Part shown: positions 35,025 through 46,698 of the stretch, one piece after another
Layout of the letters: each line of letters begins with the position of its first letter
Numbering within the stretch: position 1 is the first letter of the stretch
DNA from: Bacillus sp. OV322
GTDB lineage: Bacteria > Bacillota > Bacilli > Bacillales > DSM-1321
Reading direction: 5' to 3'
Assembly (NCBI RefSeq): GCF_900112495.1
Contig: NZ_FOMA01000005.1
Coordinates: 372,001-436,000 of the forward strand
Length of the DNA: 64,000 nt
Notes under the pieces: generated by a model
Told to the model about the DNA's origin: nothing
Seen by the model: the letters and a program-made list of their open reading frames with translations, nothing else
Databases searched by the model: none
Position numbers and translations under genes: made by a program

Positions 35025-35195
35025 CAAAGGGTTGTTTTCCGCTGGGCGGGCGGTAAGCCTCCTTCGCAGCGGGTCTCACCTTCCCGCTAATCCCGCATAA
35101 GTCTCGCACCTTACACTCCAATCAACCCGGATTTACAACAGGATCGCTTCACAGAAAATATTAAGAAACAACATTCTTTATGAAAAGTGCCTTAT
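35025..35195 (+). repeat. Dispersed non-coding repeat, copy B
   Basis: Same orientation as copy A at 6040-6260. Shared blocks are TTTCCGC, GGGCGG-CGGTAAGCCTCCT, GGTCTCACCTTCCCGCTAAT, CCCGCATAAGTCTCGCACCT, ACTCCAATCAACCC, GGATCGCTTCACAGAAAA and an A-rich end. A short internal deletion removes the GCTCCAGGATGCTCG block. It lies between the terminators of the RND and M42 genes, where no gene is present. Confidence 0.8.
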
Positions 35196-35220
35196 TTTAG
35201 ACTGTTTTAATAAAGGAGCG

Positions 35221-35263
35221 AAAAAGCAGAGTCAGTTCCATGAAGGAAATGACCCTGCTTTTT
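35221..35263 (-). terminator. Terminator after the M42 peptidase gene
   Basis: AAAAAGCAG-GTCA and TGAC-CTGCTTTTT form a long, slightly interrupted stem with T tracts on both strands, 20 bp beyond the M42 stop. Confidence 0.75.
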
Positions 35264-35282
35264 GTTGTGTTTATCTTATTGT

Positions 35283-36344
35283 TCAAAATGAAAAAGACTG
35301 GTTTTCCTCCATGATGAGTATAAAGGCTTTCAGTAAATCTTTTGTTGCTTCCAGATCACTGAGATCGATGACTTCTGCAGGTGAGTGGGCATATCTTGAA
35401 GGGATGGAAAGAACACCTGTTGGAATGCCTCTATTTGCGTAGTTCACTGCCCCTCCGTCTGTACCGATTCCAGGGAAAACCTCGAGCTGATATGGGATGT
35501 TTTCTGATTTTGCCAAAGAAATAAGGAGATTTTTCATAGTTCTAGGTACAATTAGACTGAAATCCATAACCTTTATTCCCGTTCCGGCACCAAGCATTAA
35601 GCTGCGATCCATGGTCTCTTCTGGTGTATCACTGACTGCTGTCGTATCGATTGCTATTGCTGCGTCTGCCATAATATGCTCTGATGCTGTTTTAGCTCCC
35701 CGCAAGCCTACTTCTTCCTGTACCGCAAAGAGAAGGACAATTTCTCCTGCGAATGATGTTTCATTTAATTCTTCCAAAGCTTGGATCATTACTGTACATC
35801 CTGCACGATCATCCAAGGCTTTAGAACGGATTTTAGGCTTTTCCTCAGGGCCTATCAATTTAAAATTTGGTTCCCAAGTAACTGGCGTACCAATTTCAAT
35901 TCCAAGGCTTTCTGCTTCCTCTCTGGAGGATGCGCCTATATCAATATACATATTCTGATGACTGCGCACCTTTTTTGCATCATCAAATTTTACATAATGG
36001 GCTGACATTGTGCCTATCACACCGCTGATATTACCTTTATCTCCAAGCAAATTAACAGTCTTGGCCAATAATATCCGGTCATCATGGCCGCCAAGCTTCT
36101 CAAAACGGAGAAGTCCATTTTCTTCAATTTTTTTAACGATAAAGCCTACCTCATCCATATGGGAAGTAATGAGAATTCTGGGGCCAGGCCTGTCCCCCTT
36201 TTTTATGGCAATAACGTTGCCGATCCTATCAATGGAAACTGAATCTACTTTGTTTCTTAAGTATTCCTCTATATAATAGGATACATTTTGCTCATACCCG
36301 CATGGCCCGGCAAGGTCTGTCAATGTTTTCAGAAGTTTTAGCAT
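35283..36344 (-). CDS. M42 family metallopeptidase (aminopeptidase)
   Basis: 353 aa. Zinc ligands and catalytic residues of the M42 family are visible: TSHMDEVGF (about residue 61), KALDDRAGCTVM (about 173), FAVQEEVGLRGA (about 205) and AIDTTAVSDTP (about 227). These large multimeric aminopeptidases trim peptides in the cytoplasm and are often labelled glutamyl aminopeptidase or endoglucanase-like. The start MLKLLKTL follows an AAAAAGGTG-type site. Monocistronic; close to B. subtilis YsdC/YtoP-type proteins. Confidence 0.87.
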   Translation of the reverse strand: MLKLLKTLTDLAGPCGYEQNVSYYIEEYLRNKVDSVSIDRIGNVIAIKKGDRPGPRILITSHMDEVGFIVKKIEENGLLRFEKLGGHDDRILLAKTVNLLGDKGNISGVIGTMSAHYVKFDDAKKVRSHQNMYIDIGASSREEAESLGIEIGTPVTWEPNFKLIGPEEKPKIRSKALDDRAGCTVMIQALEELNETSFAGEIVLLFAVQEEVGLRGAKTASEHIMADAAIAIDTTAVSDTPEETMDRSLMLGAGTGIKVMDFSLIVPRTMKNLLISLAKSENIPYQLEVFPGIGTDGGAVNYANRGIPTGVLSIPSRYAHSPAEVIDLSDLEATKDLLKAFILIMEENQSFSF

Positions 36345-36523
36345 GTTTTTATCACCTTTTTCATATTATTTAAAATCTTCTATTTTATTATAATTTTAAA
36401 TATCCTATAAATCTATTAATACTCTTAATGTTTGCCTATTTGGCCACTCTGCGAGTATGAGCTACAAGACTCTTTGTCATAAATTACCAAACCTAACTAT
36501 AGCATTCTGGAAATATATCAAAA

Positions 36524-36550
36524 TAAAAAAACAGGCAAGCGCCTGCTTTT
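36524..36550 (-). terminator. Terminator after the FAD oxidoreductase gene
   Basis: Minus strand AGCAGGC-GCTT-GCCTGTT followed by TTTTTATTTT, starting next to the stop codon. Confidence 0.85.
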
Positions 36551-37792
36551 CTAAATTGCTGCAATAGACTCTTTCCGGGCTTTCCCGCCAGATCTGTATA
36601 GCTCTATGTCTGGATGTGACCCTTTTGTAATTAAATCCCGGATTATTTGAGAAAGAATAATGCTGTACACTGTTCCATTTCCGCCGTATCCCAGCAGAAA
36701 GTAGCAATTTGGATAGTTTTCATACATTCCTATCGAGGGAAGTCCATCCCTGCTTTCCCCAAAAAAAGCTCCCCAGTAAAATTCTGCTTTCACATTCCCC
36801 TGAAGCGAAGGAAATAGTTTGCTGAGCTCTTCAATAAGCTTATCTCTTTTATGAATGATCATGGAATCTCTTTTGTTCCTGTATGTGGTATATTCATCAA
36901 GGCCACCTATTATTATGCGCCGGTCTGCTGTTCGGCGTGCATAAATATAGGGCCGTGCTGTTTCCCATATCATCATATCTTCTTTCCACCCGATGTCATC
37001 ATAAACAGGGTTTGTAGCAATTGCATAGGAGCTGACTACTTGAGCATTTCTTTCTGATACCTCTTCCTGTGCTTCGTAGCCTGTCGCAAAAATAACCTTA
37101 TCAGCAGAAATAGAAAACCCTTGATCTGTATATAATATTGTTTTATCTTCTTTTAATATTTTCCCATTAATCCTGGTGTTCGAAAAAATCCTTACCCCTT
37201 TGTCCTGGGCATATTTAATTAAATAATGGGCATTTTTATAAGGATTAATTTCTGCATCTCCATCTGTAATTAGTGCGGCTGGTTTTGAAAAAGGAAAGAT
37301 TTTATTTATTTCATTTTGTGTCAGGTACGTTGCATGAAAACCATATTTTATTAATTGCTGGTATTCTTCTTGGAGCATTGGAACATCTTCATTGCCAGAA
37401 GCAAAGTAAAGGCTTTGGCGAAACCTGAAATCCGGATCATCTTCAAGGCTTGGCACAATTTTGTTTCCCAGGGTTTGAAGGGCCTGCGCGCATAGTTTGA
37501 CATGCCTGACTGCAGCTTCCACACCAAAAGTATGTATAAGGGAAGTCAGGGACTTGTCATTCGAAAACTGAAGCAGGCCAGTATTAGCAGATGTACTTCC
37601 GCCGCTTATGTCTCTTTTATCCACAAGAACCACTTTCAATCCTGTTTCAGCCATAAAATAGGCACAATGAGCACCTGAAGATCCGCTTCCGACGATTACA
37701 ACGTCACAAGTGATATCTTCCTCTAAAGGAGGAAATTCCATATTTTTTTTCAGTGTACCATTCCAATATAATTTTCCTGTATTCAAATCCAT
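36551..37792 (-). CDS. FAD-dependent oxidoreductase, DAO family
   Basis: 413 aa from MDLNTGKLYWNG, with AGGAGG 8 nt upstream; seven more codons are open before it. The dinucleotide-binding motif VVIVGSGSSGAHCAYFMAE lies at about residues 32-50 and a second conserved block is DKVIFATGYEAQ. The C-terminal FFGESRDGLPSIGMYE and LLGYGGNGTVYSIILSQII match the family of glycine/D-amino-acid oxidase-like enzymes (compare PuuB/OrdL). The likely reaction is flavin-dependent oxidation of an amine; substrate unknown. Monocistronic. Confidence 0.82.
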   Translation of the reverse strand: MDLNTGKLYWNGTLKKNMEFPPLEEDITCDVVIVGSGSSGAHCAYFMAETGLKVVLVDKRDISGGSTSANTGLLQFSNDKSLTSLIHTFGVEAAVRHVKLCAQALQTLGNKIVPSLEDDPDFRFRQSLYFASGNEDVPMLQEEYQQLIKYGFHATYLTQNEINKIFPFSKPAALITDGDAEINPYKNAHYLIKYAQDKGVRIFSNTRINGKILKEDKTILYTDQGFSISADKVIFATGYEAQEEVSERNAQVVSSYAIATNPVYDDIGWKEDMMIWETARPYIYARRTADRRIIIGGLDEYTTYRNKRDSMIIHKRDKLIEELSKLFPSLQGNVKAEFYWGAFFGESRDGLPSIGMYENYPNCYFLLGYGGNGTVYSIILSQIIRDLITKGSHPDIELYRSGGKARKESIAAI

Positions 37793-37995
37793 AATCAATT
37801 CCTCCTGCATCATAACATCAATACTGGATATTTCCCCTAGCAGTTAAAAAAGAAAACCTCCCAATATGTTCATAAGCGAAAGATTAGAAGGTTTACCTGT
37901 TTTTGACAAGCACATATGTGAACCTGGCAGGGACACTGAGGCGATTAATTAGAAATGGGAAATATATATAAAGTAGTAATATTTAATAACGGAAA

Positions 37996-38030
37996 AATCA
38001 AAAAGAGACAGGAGTTCCCCCTGTCTCTTT
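37996..38030 (-). terminator. Terminator after licH, end of the beta-glucoside operon
   Basis: AAAGAGACAGG pairs with CCTGTCTCTTT around a 7-nt loop; the minus strand continues TTGATTTTTCC. It is 7 bp past the licH stop. Confidence 0.88.
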
Positions 38031-38037
38031 AGCAGAT

Positions 38038-39366
38038 TTACTGTACTGCTTTCTGAAAAAATTGCGGCAAGTGTTCTTTATGTGCTTCAAGCATTTCATC
38101 CAGAATCTTCTTTGCAATGGTATCGGATGGCACTAAAGGATTTATTGTCATTGCTACGAGCGCTGTATGATAATTTCCAGTAACTGCAGCTTCAGCAGCC
38201 ACTCTTTCAAAGGACTTAATCTGCTGTACAAGCCCGCGCACTGCAATAGGAAGGTCTCCGATTGCTATAGGTTTAGGTCCATCCTTTGTTATTACACAAT
38301 TGATTTCAACAGCAGAATCATCTGGAATGCTGGCAATTGCACCATTATTCATCGTATTAACCGGCTGGATATCCCGTTTATCATTATAAATGGAATTAAT
38401 CAGGCTGCAGGCTGCGTCGCTATAAAATGCGCCTCCGCGTTTTTCAAGCTGTGGCGGCTTTATGGAAAGCTCTGGATCTTTATAGAGTTCAAACAAATCC
38501 TTCTCAAGAGCCTGTACCACTTCTGCACGTGTACCGGAGGATGCCGACGCTTCCATTTCTTCTTCCAGCATTTCGTTGGTTTTGTAATAATACCGATGAT
38601 ATCCGCATGGTATAACACCTAGCCCCTTAATAAAGTCAGGGTCCCATGATAGTCCTGCTATATTTTTCATTGTCATTTTATTTTCAGGATCTGACATTGC
38701 ATCAATGACTTGTTGTTTTACACTGACACCATCTAAAAATACATCAAGACCGAAAACCATATGGTTCAATCCTGCAAAATTAACTGACACACGTGATGGA
38801 TCGACTTCGAGTGACTTAGCTATCCCCATCCTCATACCGATTGGTACATTGCATAAGCCTACAACCTTCTTGATTTTGCTGTAGCGGAGAACCGCTTCTG
38901 TGACCATGCCTGCAGGATTTGTGAAATTAACCAGCCATGCTTCAGGGCAAAGTTCTTCCATATCCTTGCAGATCCCAAGAATCACAGGAATGGTTCGCAG
39001 TCCTTTAAATAAACCTCCTGGCCCATTTGTTTCCTGGCCAATTACTCCATATTTCAGAGGAATCCTTTCATCCTTTGCCCTTGCATCAAGCAAGCCTACC
39101 CGGAATTGGGTAGTAACAAAGTCAGCGCCTTTCAATGCTTCTCTTCTATCCAAGGTTAAGTGGATATCAATATGTAGTCCAGCTTTTTTAACCATTCTTT
39201 TCGCAAGATTTCCGACTATTTCAAGTTTTTCTTTTCCTGCTTCTATATCAACAAGCCAAAGCTCCCGGACCGGAAGTTCGTCGTGGCGTTTGATAAAACC
39301 TTCAATTAATTCTGGTGTATAGCTAGACCCTCCGCCAATCGTCACTATTTTAAGTCCTTGTTTCAT
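38038..39366 (-). CDS. licH: 6-phospho-beta-glucosidase, GH4 family
   Basis: 442 aa. The GH4 NAD-binding motif is VTIGGGSSYTPELIEGF at about residues 8-24; metal-binding Cys is in VVGLCNVPIGMR and His in GLNHMVFG. GH4 enzymes use NAD+, Mn2+ and a redox elimination mechanism to split 6-phospho-beta-glucosides delivered by the PTS. Ribosome site AGGAGGG. Last gene of a seven-gene operon. The same operon also encodes a GH1 phospho-beta-glucosidase, so the two may take different substrates. Confidence 0.93.
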   Translation of the reverse strand: MKQGLKIVTIGGGSSYTPELIEGFIKRHDELPVRELWLVDIEAGKEKLEIVGNLAKRMVKKAGLHIDIHLTLDRREALKGADFVTTQFRVGLLDARAKDERIPLKYGVIGQETNGPGGLFKGLRTIPVILGICKDMEELCPEAWLVNFTNPAGMVTEAVLRYSKIKKVVGLCNVPIGMRMGIAKSLEVDPSRVSVNFAGLNHMVFGLDVFLDGVSVKQQVIDAMSDPENKMTMKNIAGLSWDPDFIKGLGVIPCGYHRYYYKTNEMLEEEMEASASSGTRAEVVQALEKDLFELYKDPELSIKPPQLEKRGGAFYSDAACSLINSIYNDKRDIQPVNTMNNGAIASIPDDSAVEINCVITKDGPKPIAIGDLPIAVRGLVQQIKSFERVAAEAAVTGNYHTALVAMTINPLVPSDTIAKKILDEMLEAHKEHLPQFFQKAVQ

Positions 39367-39402
39367 AAAAAACCCTCCTGTAAATAAATTTTATTAATAA
39401 AT

Positions 39403-39747
39403 TTATTGAATCTGCCTCTCATCCATTTTGATTTTTATTGCCTCCATCTGCTTATACATCAGAATCATTTCAGCAACTAAATCGCCGATCGTTTCAGCAC
39501 TCATCATTTGATCTTCTGCATGCATGATAATCAGGGAGAATTCAAGTTTCTTTCCAGATGCCTCCTGCTGAATCAAGCCTGAATGAGATTTATGGCCCTC
39601 AATCAAATATGATTTCGACTCTTTGAGCTTATTTTCTGCTTCTTCAAATCGTCCTTCTCTAGCAGCATATAAAGCTTCCATGACAAGACTTTTGGCTGTG
39701 CCTACGTTTGAGATAATAGTAAATGCCGTCAATTCCATTTCTTCCAT
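39403..39747 (-). CDS. licA: PTS lactose/cellobiose-type EIIA component
   Basis: 114 aa from MEEMELTAFTIISN, with GGGAGG 11 nt upstream. The three-helix IIA-Lac/Cel fold is evident: EALYAAREGRFEEAENKLKE, GHKSHSGLIQQEASG and SLIIMHAEDQMMSAET, the last containing the phosphorylated His by comparison with LacF/CelC. It passes phosphate from HPr to EIIB. It is separated from its IIB and IIC partners by the ROK kinase and a small ORF. Confidence 0.92.
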   Translation of the reverse strand: MEEMELTAFTIISNVGTAKSLVMEALYAAREGRFEEAENKLKESKSYLIEGHKSHSGLIQQEASGKKLEFSLIIMHAEDQMMSAETIGDLVAEMILMYKQMEAIKIKMDERQIQ

Positions 39748-39775
39748 CGTCTTTTGATCCTCCCTTTCTGCCCTT

Positions 39776-40678
39776 TTAAATCTTACTTGTGCAAGCCTGC
39801 AAATGATGATAAAGCGCCCCGAGCAGACCTGCATCATTTTTTAACCCGCAGCATTCTAATGCAGATTCTTTGCCATATGAGCCCATACTCTGTATTCTCC
39901 ACGTAAGCTCACTGATAAGTTCTTTTCTCTCGCTTACCGCGCCGCCGATAAAAAGCTTCTTCGGGTTGAACATAAACAGCAAATTATAAACAGCTATTGC
40001 TAGGCTATTGTAAAAGGTAGTAACCTCATGCCGGGCGCGTGGCTCTCCTTGATCGCAAGCCTCGAAAACATCAAAGCCAGTAACAGTTTCCACTTTAACT
40101 CCCTTATATTTTGCAAACCTTTCACGCAGCCCATATATTGAACCCGTATAGCTCAGAGTGCATTTTTCGGCCAGATTATTCTGAAGTCCCTGAGTAATCA
40201 TATATCCGAATTCACCCGCCATATTTGAACTTCCCCGGTAGAGCTTGTTTCCGATAAAGATTGCTCCTCCTATTCCCGTCCCAATTGTCATGCAAAGAAA
40301 GTCTGACTCATTCTGTGCATTGCCTTTCCATTTTTCTCCTAAAGCAACACAGTTCACATCATTTTCAGCACTAACGCTTATGTTCAGCTGTTCTTCCAGA
40401 TATTCCTTGATATTAAAGTGATTAAAATCACTAATAGCGCCGCCAACCTCAATATAACCTGTTTTGTGATCCACAAATCCAGGCACACTTAGTGCAATGC
40501 CGGTCAATCCTTCCGTCTGTAAAGCCCGTTCTATAATAGATTGCAAAATAGCTGAACCGTCAAAACGGTTTGATGGATAAGACCCTTTCTGGAGGAAGTT
40601 TCCTTCCTTGTCGAGAACAGAATATTTAATGTCTGTCCCGCCTATGTCAAACGCAAGGTATTTTTCGATTGTCCTCAC
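39776..40678 (-). CDS. ROK family sugar kinase, possible beta-glucoside kinase
   Basis: 300 aa. N-terminal phosphate-1 motif LAFDIGGTDIKYSVLD (about 8-23), AENDVNCVALGE (about 104-115) and TIGTGIGGAIFIG (about 129-141) identify the ROK family. The usual CxCGxxGC zinc motif is absent; the position holds EKCTLSYTGSIYG. Together with its place in a beta-glucoside operon this suggests a BglK-like kinase acting on free glucose or a disaccharide. It overlaps nothing and lies 28 bp before licA. Confidence 0.82.
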   Translation of the reverse strand: MRTIEKYLAFDIGGTDIKYSVLDKEGNFLQKGSYPSNRFDGSAILQSIIERALQTEGLTGIALSVPGFVDHKTGYIEVGGAISDFNHFNIKEYLEEQLNISVSAENDVNCVALGEKWKGNAQNESDFLCMTIGTGIGGAIFIGNKLYRGSSNMAGEFGYMITQGLQNNLAEKCTLSYTGSIYGLRERFAKYKGVKVETVTGFDVFEACDQGEPRARHEVTTFYNSLAIAVYNLLFMFNPKKLFIGGAVSERKELISELTWRIQSMGSYGKESALECCGLKNDAGLLGALYHHLQACTSKI

Positions 40679-40686
40679 CTCTGTGC

Positions 40687-40923
40687 TTACTCTATACAGC
40701 TAGCGGTATAATAAAGAGCCGGTCCGTATTTCGATTTTTTGAATTTGTCCATTAAATACTGCTCCGCTTCTTGCCCTGACAGTGAAGTGACTACCTCAAA
40801 AACAGCTGTTATTTTGGATTCTGAAAGTAAAACTGTCTTTACCTTTTCATCCTGATATTCATTAAAGAATTTGCGGACAAAGGAAATTTGTCCGCAATAA
40901 AATTTTATTTTATAAGTATTCAT
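40687..40923 (-). CDS. Small protein of unknown function in the PTS operon (78 aa)
   Basis: Begins MNTYKIKFYCGQISFVRKFF. Mixed alpha/beta composition with no membrane segment or clear motif. AAGGG lies 6 nt before the ATG; it is 10 bp after licC and 8 bp before the ROK kinase gene, so it is surely co-transcribed. Not recognised. A regulatory or accessory role in sugar uptake is only a guess from context. Confidence 0.6.
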   Translation of the reverse strand: MNTYKIKFYCGQISFVRKFFNEYQDEKVKTVLLSESKITAVFEVVTSLSGQEAEQYLMDKFKKSKYGPALYYTASCIE

Positions 40924-40933
40924 TGTTATTCCC

Positions 40934-42283
40934 TTATGCTGGAAGGTCTTTCTGATTTTTCTTGCTGCTTGAATTATTAACGGATGCAGCTTTATTTGAT
41001 GCTAATACGAATGGCAGGTAAACAATTGTGGAAACTGCCAGACATACAAATCCGATCAGCAATGCAATGTAATTTCCGCCTGTTCCTAAAAATGCGATTA
41101 ACGGTCCAGGTGTTGTCCATGGGACCTGATAGGCAATTGGCGGAATGAGCCCAGTGGTAATGGCAGTATAACCGATAATAACATTGATGGCCGGGACAAG
41201 GATGAAAGGAATGATCAATATTGGATTAAGAACTACCGGCAATCCGAATATAACAGGCTCATTAATATTAAAGAGTCCTGGAGCGATTGAAAGTTTTCCG
41301 ATTTCCCGGTAATCCTTCCTTTTAGAAACAATGAACAAAGCAATCAGCAAACCTAATGTCATTCCAGATCCGCCGTAGTTGGCAAATGCATCATTGATCG
41401 CCCATGTGACAGGGTATGGAGCTCCCCATGCAGATCCATGCTGTGCAACATAATTCAGGTTTTCAAGGTTTGGTTCAGCGAACATGGCTTCACGGATGGC
41501 TGCCACCGTATTAGGTCCATGAATGCCAAATACCCAAAGTAGATTGGATACAATAGCCAAAATAACAAGCGAGAAAATACTGGTTCCCAGATTTTTAAGC
41601 GGAGTTTGAAGGACTGCATAAATAAGTTCATGTAAACCTTTAGGATAAATTTCTAAAATGATCGCGTTGGCAACTGAAAATCCTACGGTAATGATGATGA
41701 TAGGAAATAGCACTTTGAAGCTTCGGGCTACTGCCGGAGGAACAGAAGCAGGCATGTTAATCTGCAGTTTTTTAGACTTTGACAGCCTGCTGAAAAGCTC
41801 ACCCACAATCAAGCCTACAATCAGGGCAACAAACAAGCCTTGAGCTCCCAGCCATTGCGTAGAAAGGAAGCTTGCTCCATCAACAACTTTATAGGCAGGG
41901 TAAATAATGAAAAATGTAGATAAAGCAGTCAGTCCGCAAAGCAGCTCATCTGCTTTCAAGGCAAGTGCCATATTCCTTGCAACCAGAAAAACAATGAACA
42001 TTGCCAGCACATTGGAAGAACCATTGAGCACCGGTGTGAAAATATGCTGATAATCAGAAAGATGCGGAAACAGCTTATTCAGGAAAAGTATTTTTGCGAT
42101 AAATCCGTCCGGTGCTAAGACGGCAAAGTTCAGCAGTACAATCAAGGATCCCGCCAATGTAATCGGAAATGCTAAGATAAAGGCATCACGTATAGCAACA
42201 ATATGCCTTTGTGAGTTGAGCCTGGCTGCAACTGGAACCAGAGCCTTCTCCATGAACCCCTCAAATCCCGCCATGAATCCCAT
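40934..42283 (-). CDS. licC: PTS cellobiose/lichenan EIIC permease
   Basis: 449 aa polytopic membrane protein with about ten hydrophobic segments. Family hallmarks are RDAFILAFPITLAGSLIVLL (about 32-51), FGIHGPNTVAAIREAMF (about 254-270) and FNINEPVIFGLPVVLNP (about 338-354). It translocates cellobiose- or lichenan-type beta-glucosides while EIIB phosphorylates them. The start MGFMAGFEG follows AAAGGGGGA. It sits 67 bp after licB. Confidence 0.94.
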   Translation of the reverse strand: MGFMAGFEGFMEKALVPVAARLNSQRHIVAIRDAFILAFPITLAGSLIVLLNFAVLAPDGFIAKILFLNKLFPHLSDYQHIFTPVLNGSSNVLAMFIVFLVARNMALALKADELLCGLTALSTFFIIYPAYKVVDGASFLSTQWLGAQGLFVALIVGLIVGELFSRLSKSKKLQINMPASVPPAVARSFKVLFPIIIITVGFSVANAIILEIYPKGLHELIYAVLQTPLKNLGTSIFSLVILAIVSNLLWVFGIHGPNTVAAIREAMFAEPNLENLNYVAQHGSAWGAPYPVTWAINDAFANYGGSGMTLGLLIALFIVSKRKDYREIGKLSIAPGLFNINEPVIFGLPVVLNPILIIPFILVPAINVIIGYTAITTGLIPPIAYQVPWTTPGPLIAFLGTGGNYIALLIGFVCLAVSTIVYLPFVLASNKAASVNNSSSKKNQKDLPA

Positions 42284-42350
42284 TCATTTTTCCCCCTTTA
42301 GTGGATTAAGCTTCTATTAAAAAATTTCATTGGAGCTATAATAAAAATTA

Positions 42351-42668
42351 TCAATTTTCTTCAAACTGGCTCATTAAGTCCAGCGCCCTGCTTAGAATGG
42401 CTTTTCCATTCATCATTCCGTAATCTCTCATCTCTATAACTTCAACAGGCACCCTCCCAGCGATGATGGCATCCACCTGCGGCTTTTGGTAGCGTACTTG
42501 CGGGCCAAGCAGCACCACATCAACTTCTGCAGAAACACTGGAGCATTCCGATACAGGTAAAGCAAATATATCAATTTCTATCCCTTTCTCTTTTGCAGCA
42601 TCATTCATTTTGTTCACCAGAAGGCTTGTAGACATGCCGGCTGCACATACTAGCAGAATTTTTTTCAT
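42351..42668 (-). CDS. licB: PTS cellobiose/lichenan EIIB component
   Basis: 105 aa from ATG (AGGGGG 7 nt upstream); a GTG directly before it is possible. The phospho-cysteine loop LVCAAGMSTSLLVNKM is at about residues 5-20. The rest (SVSAEVDVVLLGPQVRYQKP) fits the Lac/Cel IIB fold. It accepts phosphate from LicA and hands it to the sugar bound by LicC. Confidence 0.94.
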   Translation of the reverse strand: MKKILLVCAAGMSTSLLVNKMNDAAKEKGIEIDIFALPVSECSSVSAEVDVVLLGPQVRYQKPQVDAIIAGRVPVEVIEMRDYGMMNGKAILSRALDLMSQFEEN

Positions 42669-42700
42669 CACTTTTCCCCCTATGCTTTTTATTTAGGATG

Positions 42701-45024
<2,324 letters not shown>

Positions 45025-45130
45025 CTACGTTCCTCCTCATTTATCATGTAGTTATCTATTCTCAGAATTTATAAGAAAACCCTTTTTATTTATGGATTTT
45101 GAAAAATCGTTTTCCGGGATGGTAATTAAA

Positions 45131-45161
45131 AATAAAAAAGCGATGCTATTTCAGCAGCGCT
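45131..45161 (-). terminator. Terminator after the MurF-like gene
   Basis: Minus strand AGCGCTGCT-GAAAT-AGCATCGCT (one mismatch) followed by TTTTTTATTTTT, 26 bp beyond the stop codon. Confidence 0.82.
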
Positions 45162-45187
45162 GTTATCTTTATAATGAGTTAATCTCT

Positions 45188-46567
45188 TTATTTCAGATAG
45201 GAAATGAATGTTTCGAACGCTTCATCATCTCCCCCAGTTTTAAAATAAACGATATCACCCGGGAGAAGCCATTTATCAAATATCTCCAGTATGTCTTCAG
45301 GGTCAGAAGAATTGAAAACATTCTCTTTTTTCATCCCGGCACTTATAGCTGCTTTTCCTAAATCTTTAGCCAGGGATCCTTTTGTAATCAGTTTATCTAT
45401 TCCAAATTGTGCAGCCAATTTTCCGATTCTTTCATATTCCGAATCGGCATATTTTCCAAGGGCTGCTATCCTGCCTAATACAGCAATTTTTCTGCATGAT
45501 GGAAATTCAAGATCATTTAGAGTCTTCAGTCCGCTTTCCAAAGAAGCGGGATTGGATTTCCATGTATCGTCAATTATAGTCATATCATTTTTCCCCTTAA
45601 TCAATTGAAAACGGGATTTTAATGTAGTAAAAGTCTCAAGCCTGCTGATTGAAGTCTGTATGTCGACTCCCATTTCCATTGCAGCAGTTATGGCAGCAGC
45701 AGCATTATACACGCAATGCTCACCCAGACCTGGAATAGTGCCCTCATATATTTGATTTTCACAGGACAACTTATATTTCATGCATTCGTTTTCATAACGA
45801 ATTTCTTTTATCTGCAAAAAAGCACTCTCTTTTTTTCCATAGGTAATAAGTTTACCTGAGTAACCTGAAAAATCTATTGTCATAATATTTTTATCATCAC
45901 TATTTATAATAAGGGTTCCACTGTTTTGCAAGCCTTCCATTAGCTTTGCCTTTTCTGTTATATACGCTTCGAAAGTGGAGATTTTGTCTGTATGGTCTAT
46001 GCCTATCATCGTAAAAATCCCTATGGTAGGAAAAAAATACCTGCATGCTTCCATCATGTCTCCACGCCTTGCAATGGCCGTTTCGAAGACGGCTGCATCG
46101 GTATTTTCGTCAATACCCAGCAAATAAGGCAAATTATAGCAGTTAGCGTTTTTGTTTGATTTTGTTGCCTGGACAGTCATTTCTTTATTGAGAATATACT
46201 TAAGCATTTCTTTTACGGAAGTTTTACCGCAGGTTCCGGTAATGGCTGCCACTGGAATATCAAATAAATGCCTGTAATACGATGTGAAAGCATAAAATGC
46301 TTTAAACACATCTTTTACCATGATGATTTGGTATGGAGATAACATTTCCATATTAGAAAAGGGTTCATCTGTCACTATGAAAAAATTTATATGTTTCTTT
46401 AACCTGTTTCCATCCAGTCTTCTCCCTTTTTTTACACGAAAATAAACGGTGTTATTTCCTGCTTCAGAAAGCTCGCGTGTTACATGGATAATTTCGACAT
46501 TTTCATGGGCCTCAGAGGGCGTTTCTCCCATTGCTTTTAATATATGTTCCAAAAATAGAGCTTTCAT
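45188..46567 (-). CDS. Stand-alone MurF-like Mur ligase family protein
   Basis: 459 aa. The Mur-ligase P-loop AAITGTCGKTSVKEMLKYIL is at about residues 107-126, followed by ATKSNKNANCYNLPYLLG, the Mg-binding region GIFTMIGIDHTDKIST (about 185-200) and central GLGEHCVYNAAAAITAA; the C-terminal domain has IDDTWKSNPASLESGLKTL. The order fits MurF. The N-terminal domain (1-100) is divergent and no dcw genes are near, so a cell-wall housekeeping role is unlikely. It follows an ATP-grasp gene and a 51-aa ORF behind a sigma-K-like promoter. Mur ligases form amide bonds through acyl phosphates; here the substrates are unknown. Ribosome site GGGAGGAGAG. Confidence 0.85.
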   Translation of the reverse strand: MKALFLEHILKAMGETPSEAHENVEIIHVTRELSEAGNNTVYFRVKKGRRLDGNRLKKHINFFIVTDEPFSNMEMLSPYQIIMVKDVFKAFYAFTSYYRHLFDIPVAAITGTCGKTSVKEMLKYILNKEMTVQATKSNKNANCYNLPYLLGIDENTDAAVFETAIARRGDMMEACRYFFPTIGIFTMIGIDHTDKISTFEAYITEKAKLMEGLQNSGTLIINSDDKNIMTIDFSGYSGKLITYGKKESAFLQIKEIRYENECMKYKLSCENQIYEGTIPGLGEHCVYNAAAAITAAMEMGVDIQTSISRLETFTTLKSRFQLIKGKNDMTIIDDTWKSNPASLESGLKTLNDLEFPSCRKIAVLGRIAALGKYADSEYERIGKLAAQFGIDKLITKGSLAKDLGKAAISAGMKKENVFNSSDPEDILEIFDKWLLPGDIVYFKTGGDDEAFETFISYLK

Positions 46568-46698
46568 GCTATCTCTCCTCCCAATGCTGAAAACACATTG
46601 AATGGTGCCAGCATTAACTTTTTATTTTTTTAGATATTGCCTACCTATCAATATACGTTAATGCAATTCGACTATAACTTATTTCAAAAAGAGCATGC

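Noticed and set aside
45188..46567. Housekeeping MurF
   Set aside because: No cell-division or wall genes are adjacent, its N-terminal domain is divergent, and it lies in an operon with a sigma-K-like promoter.
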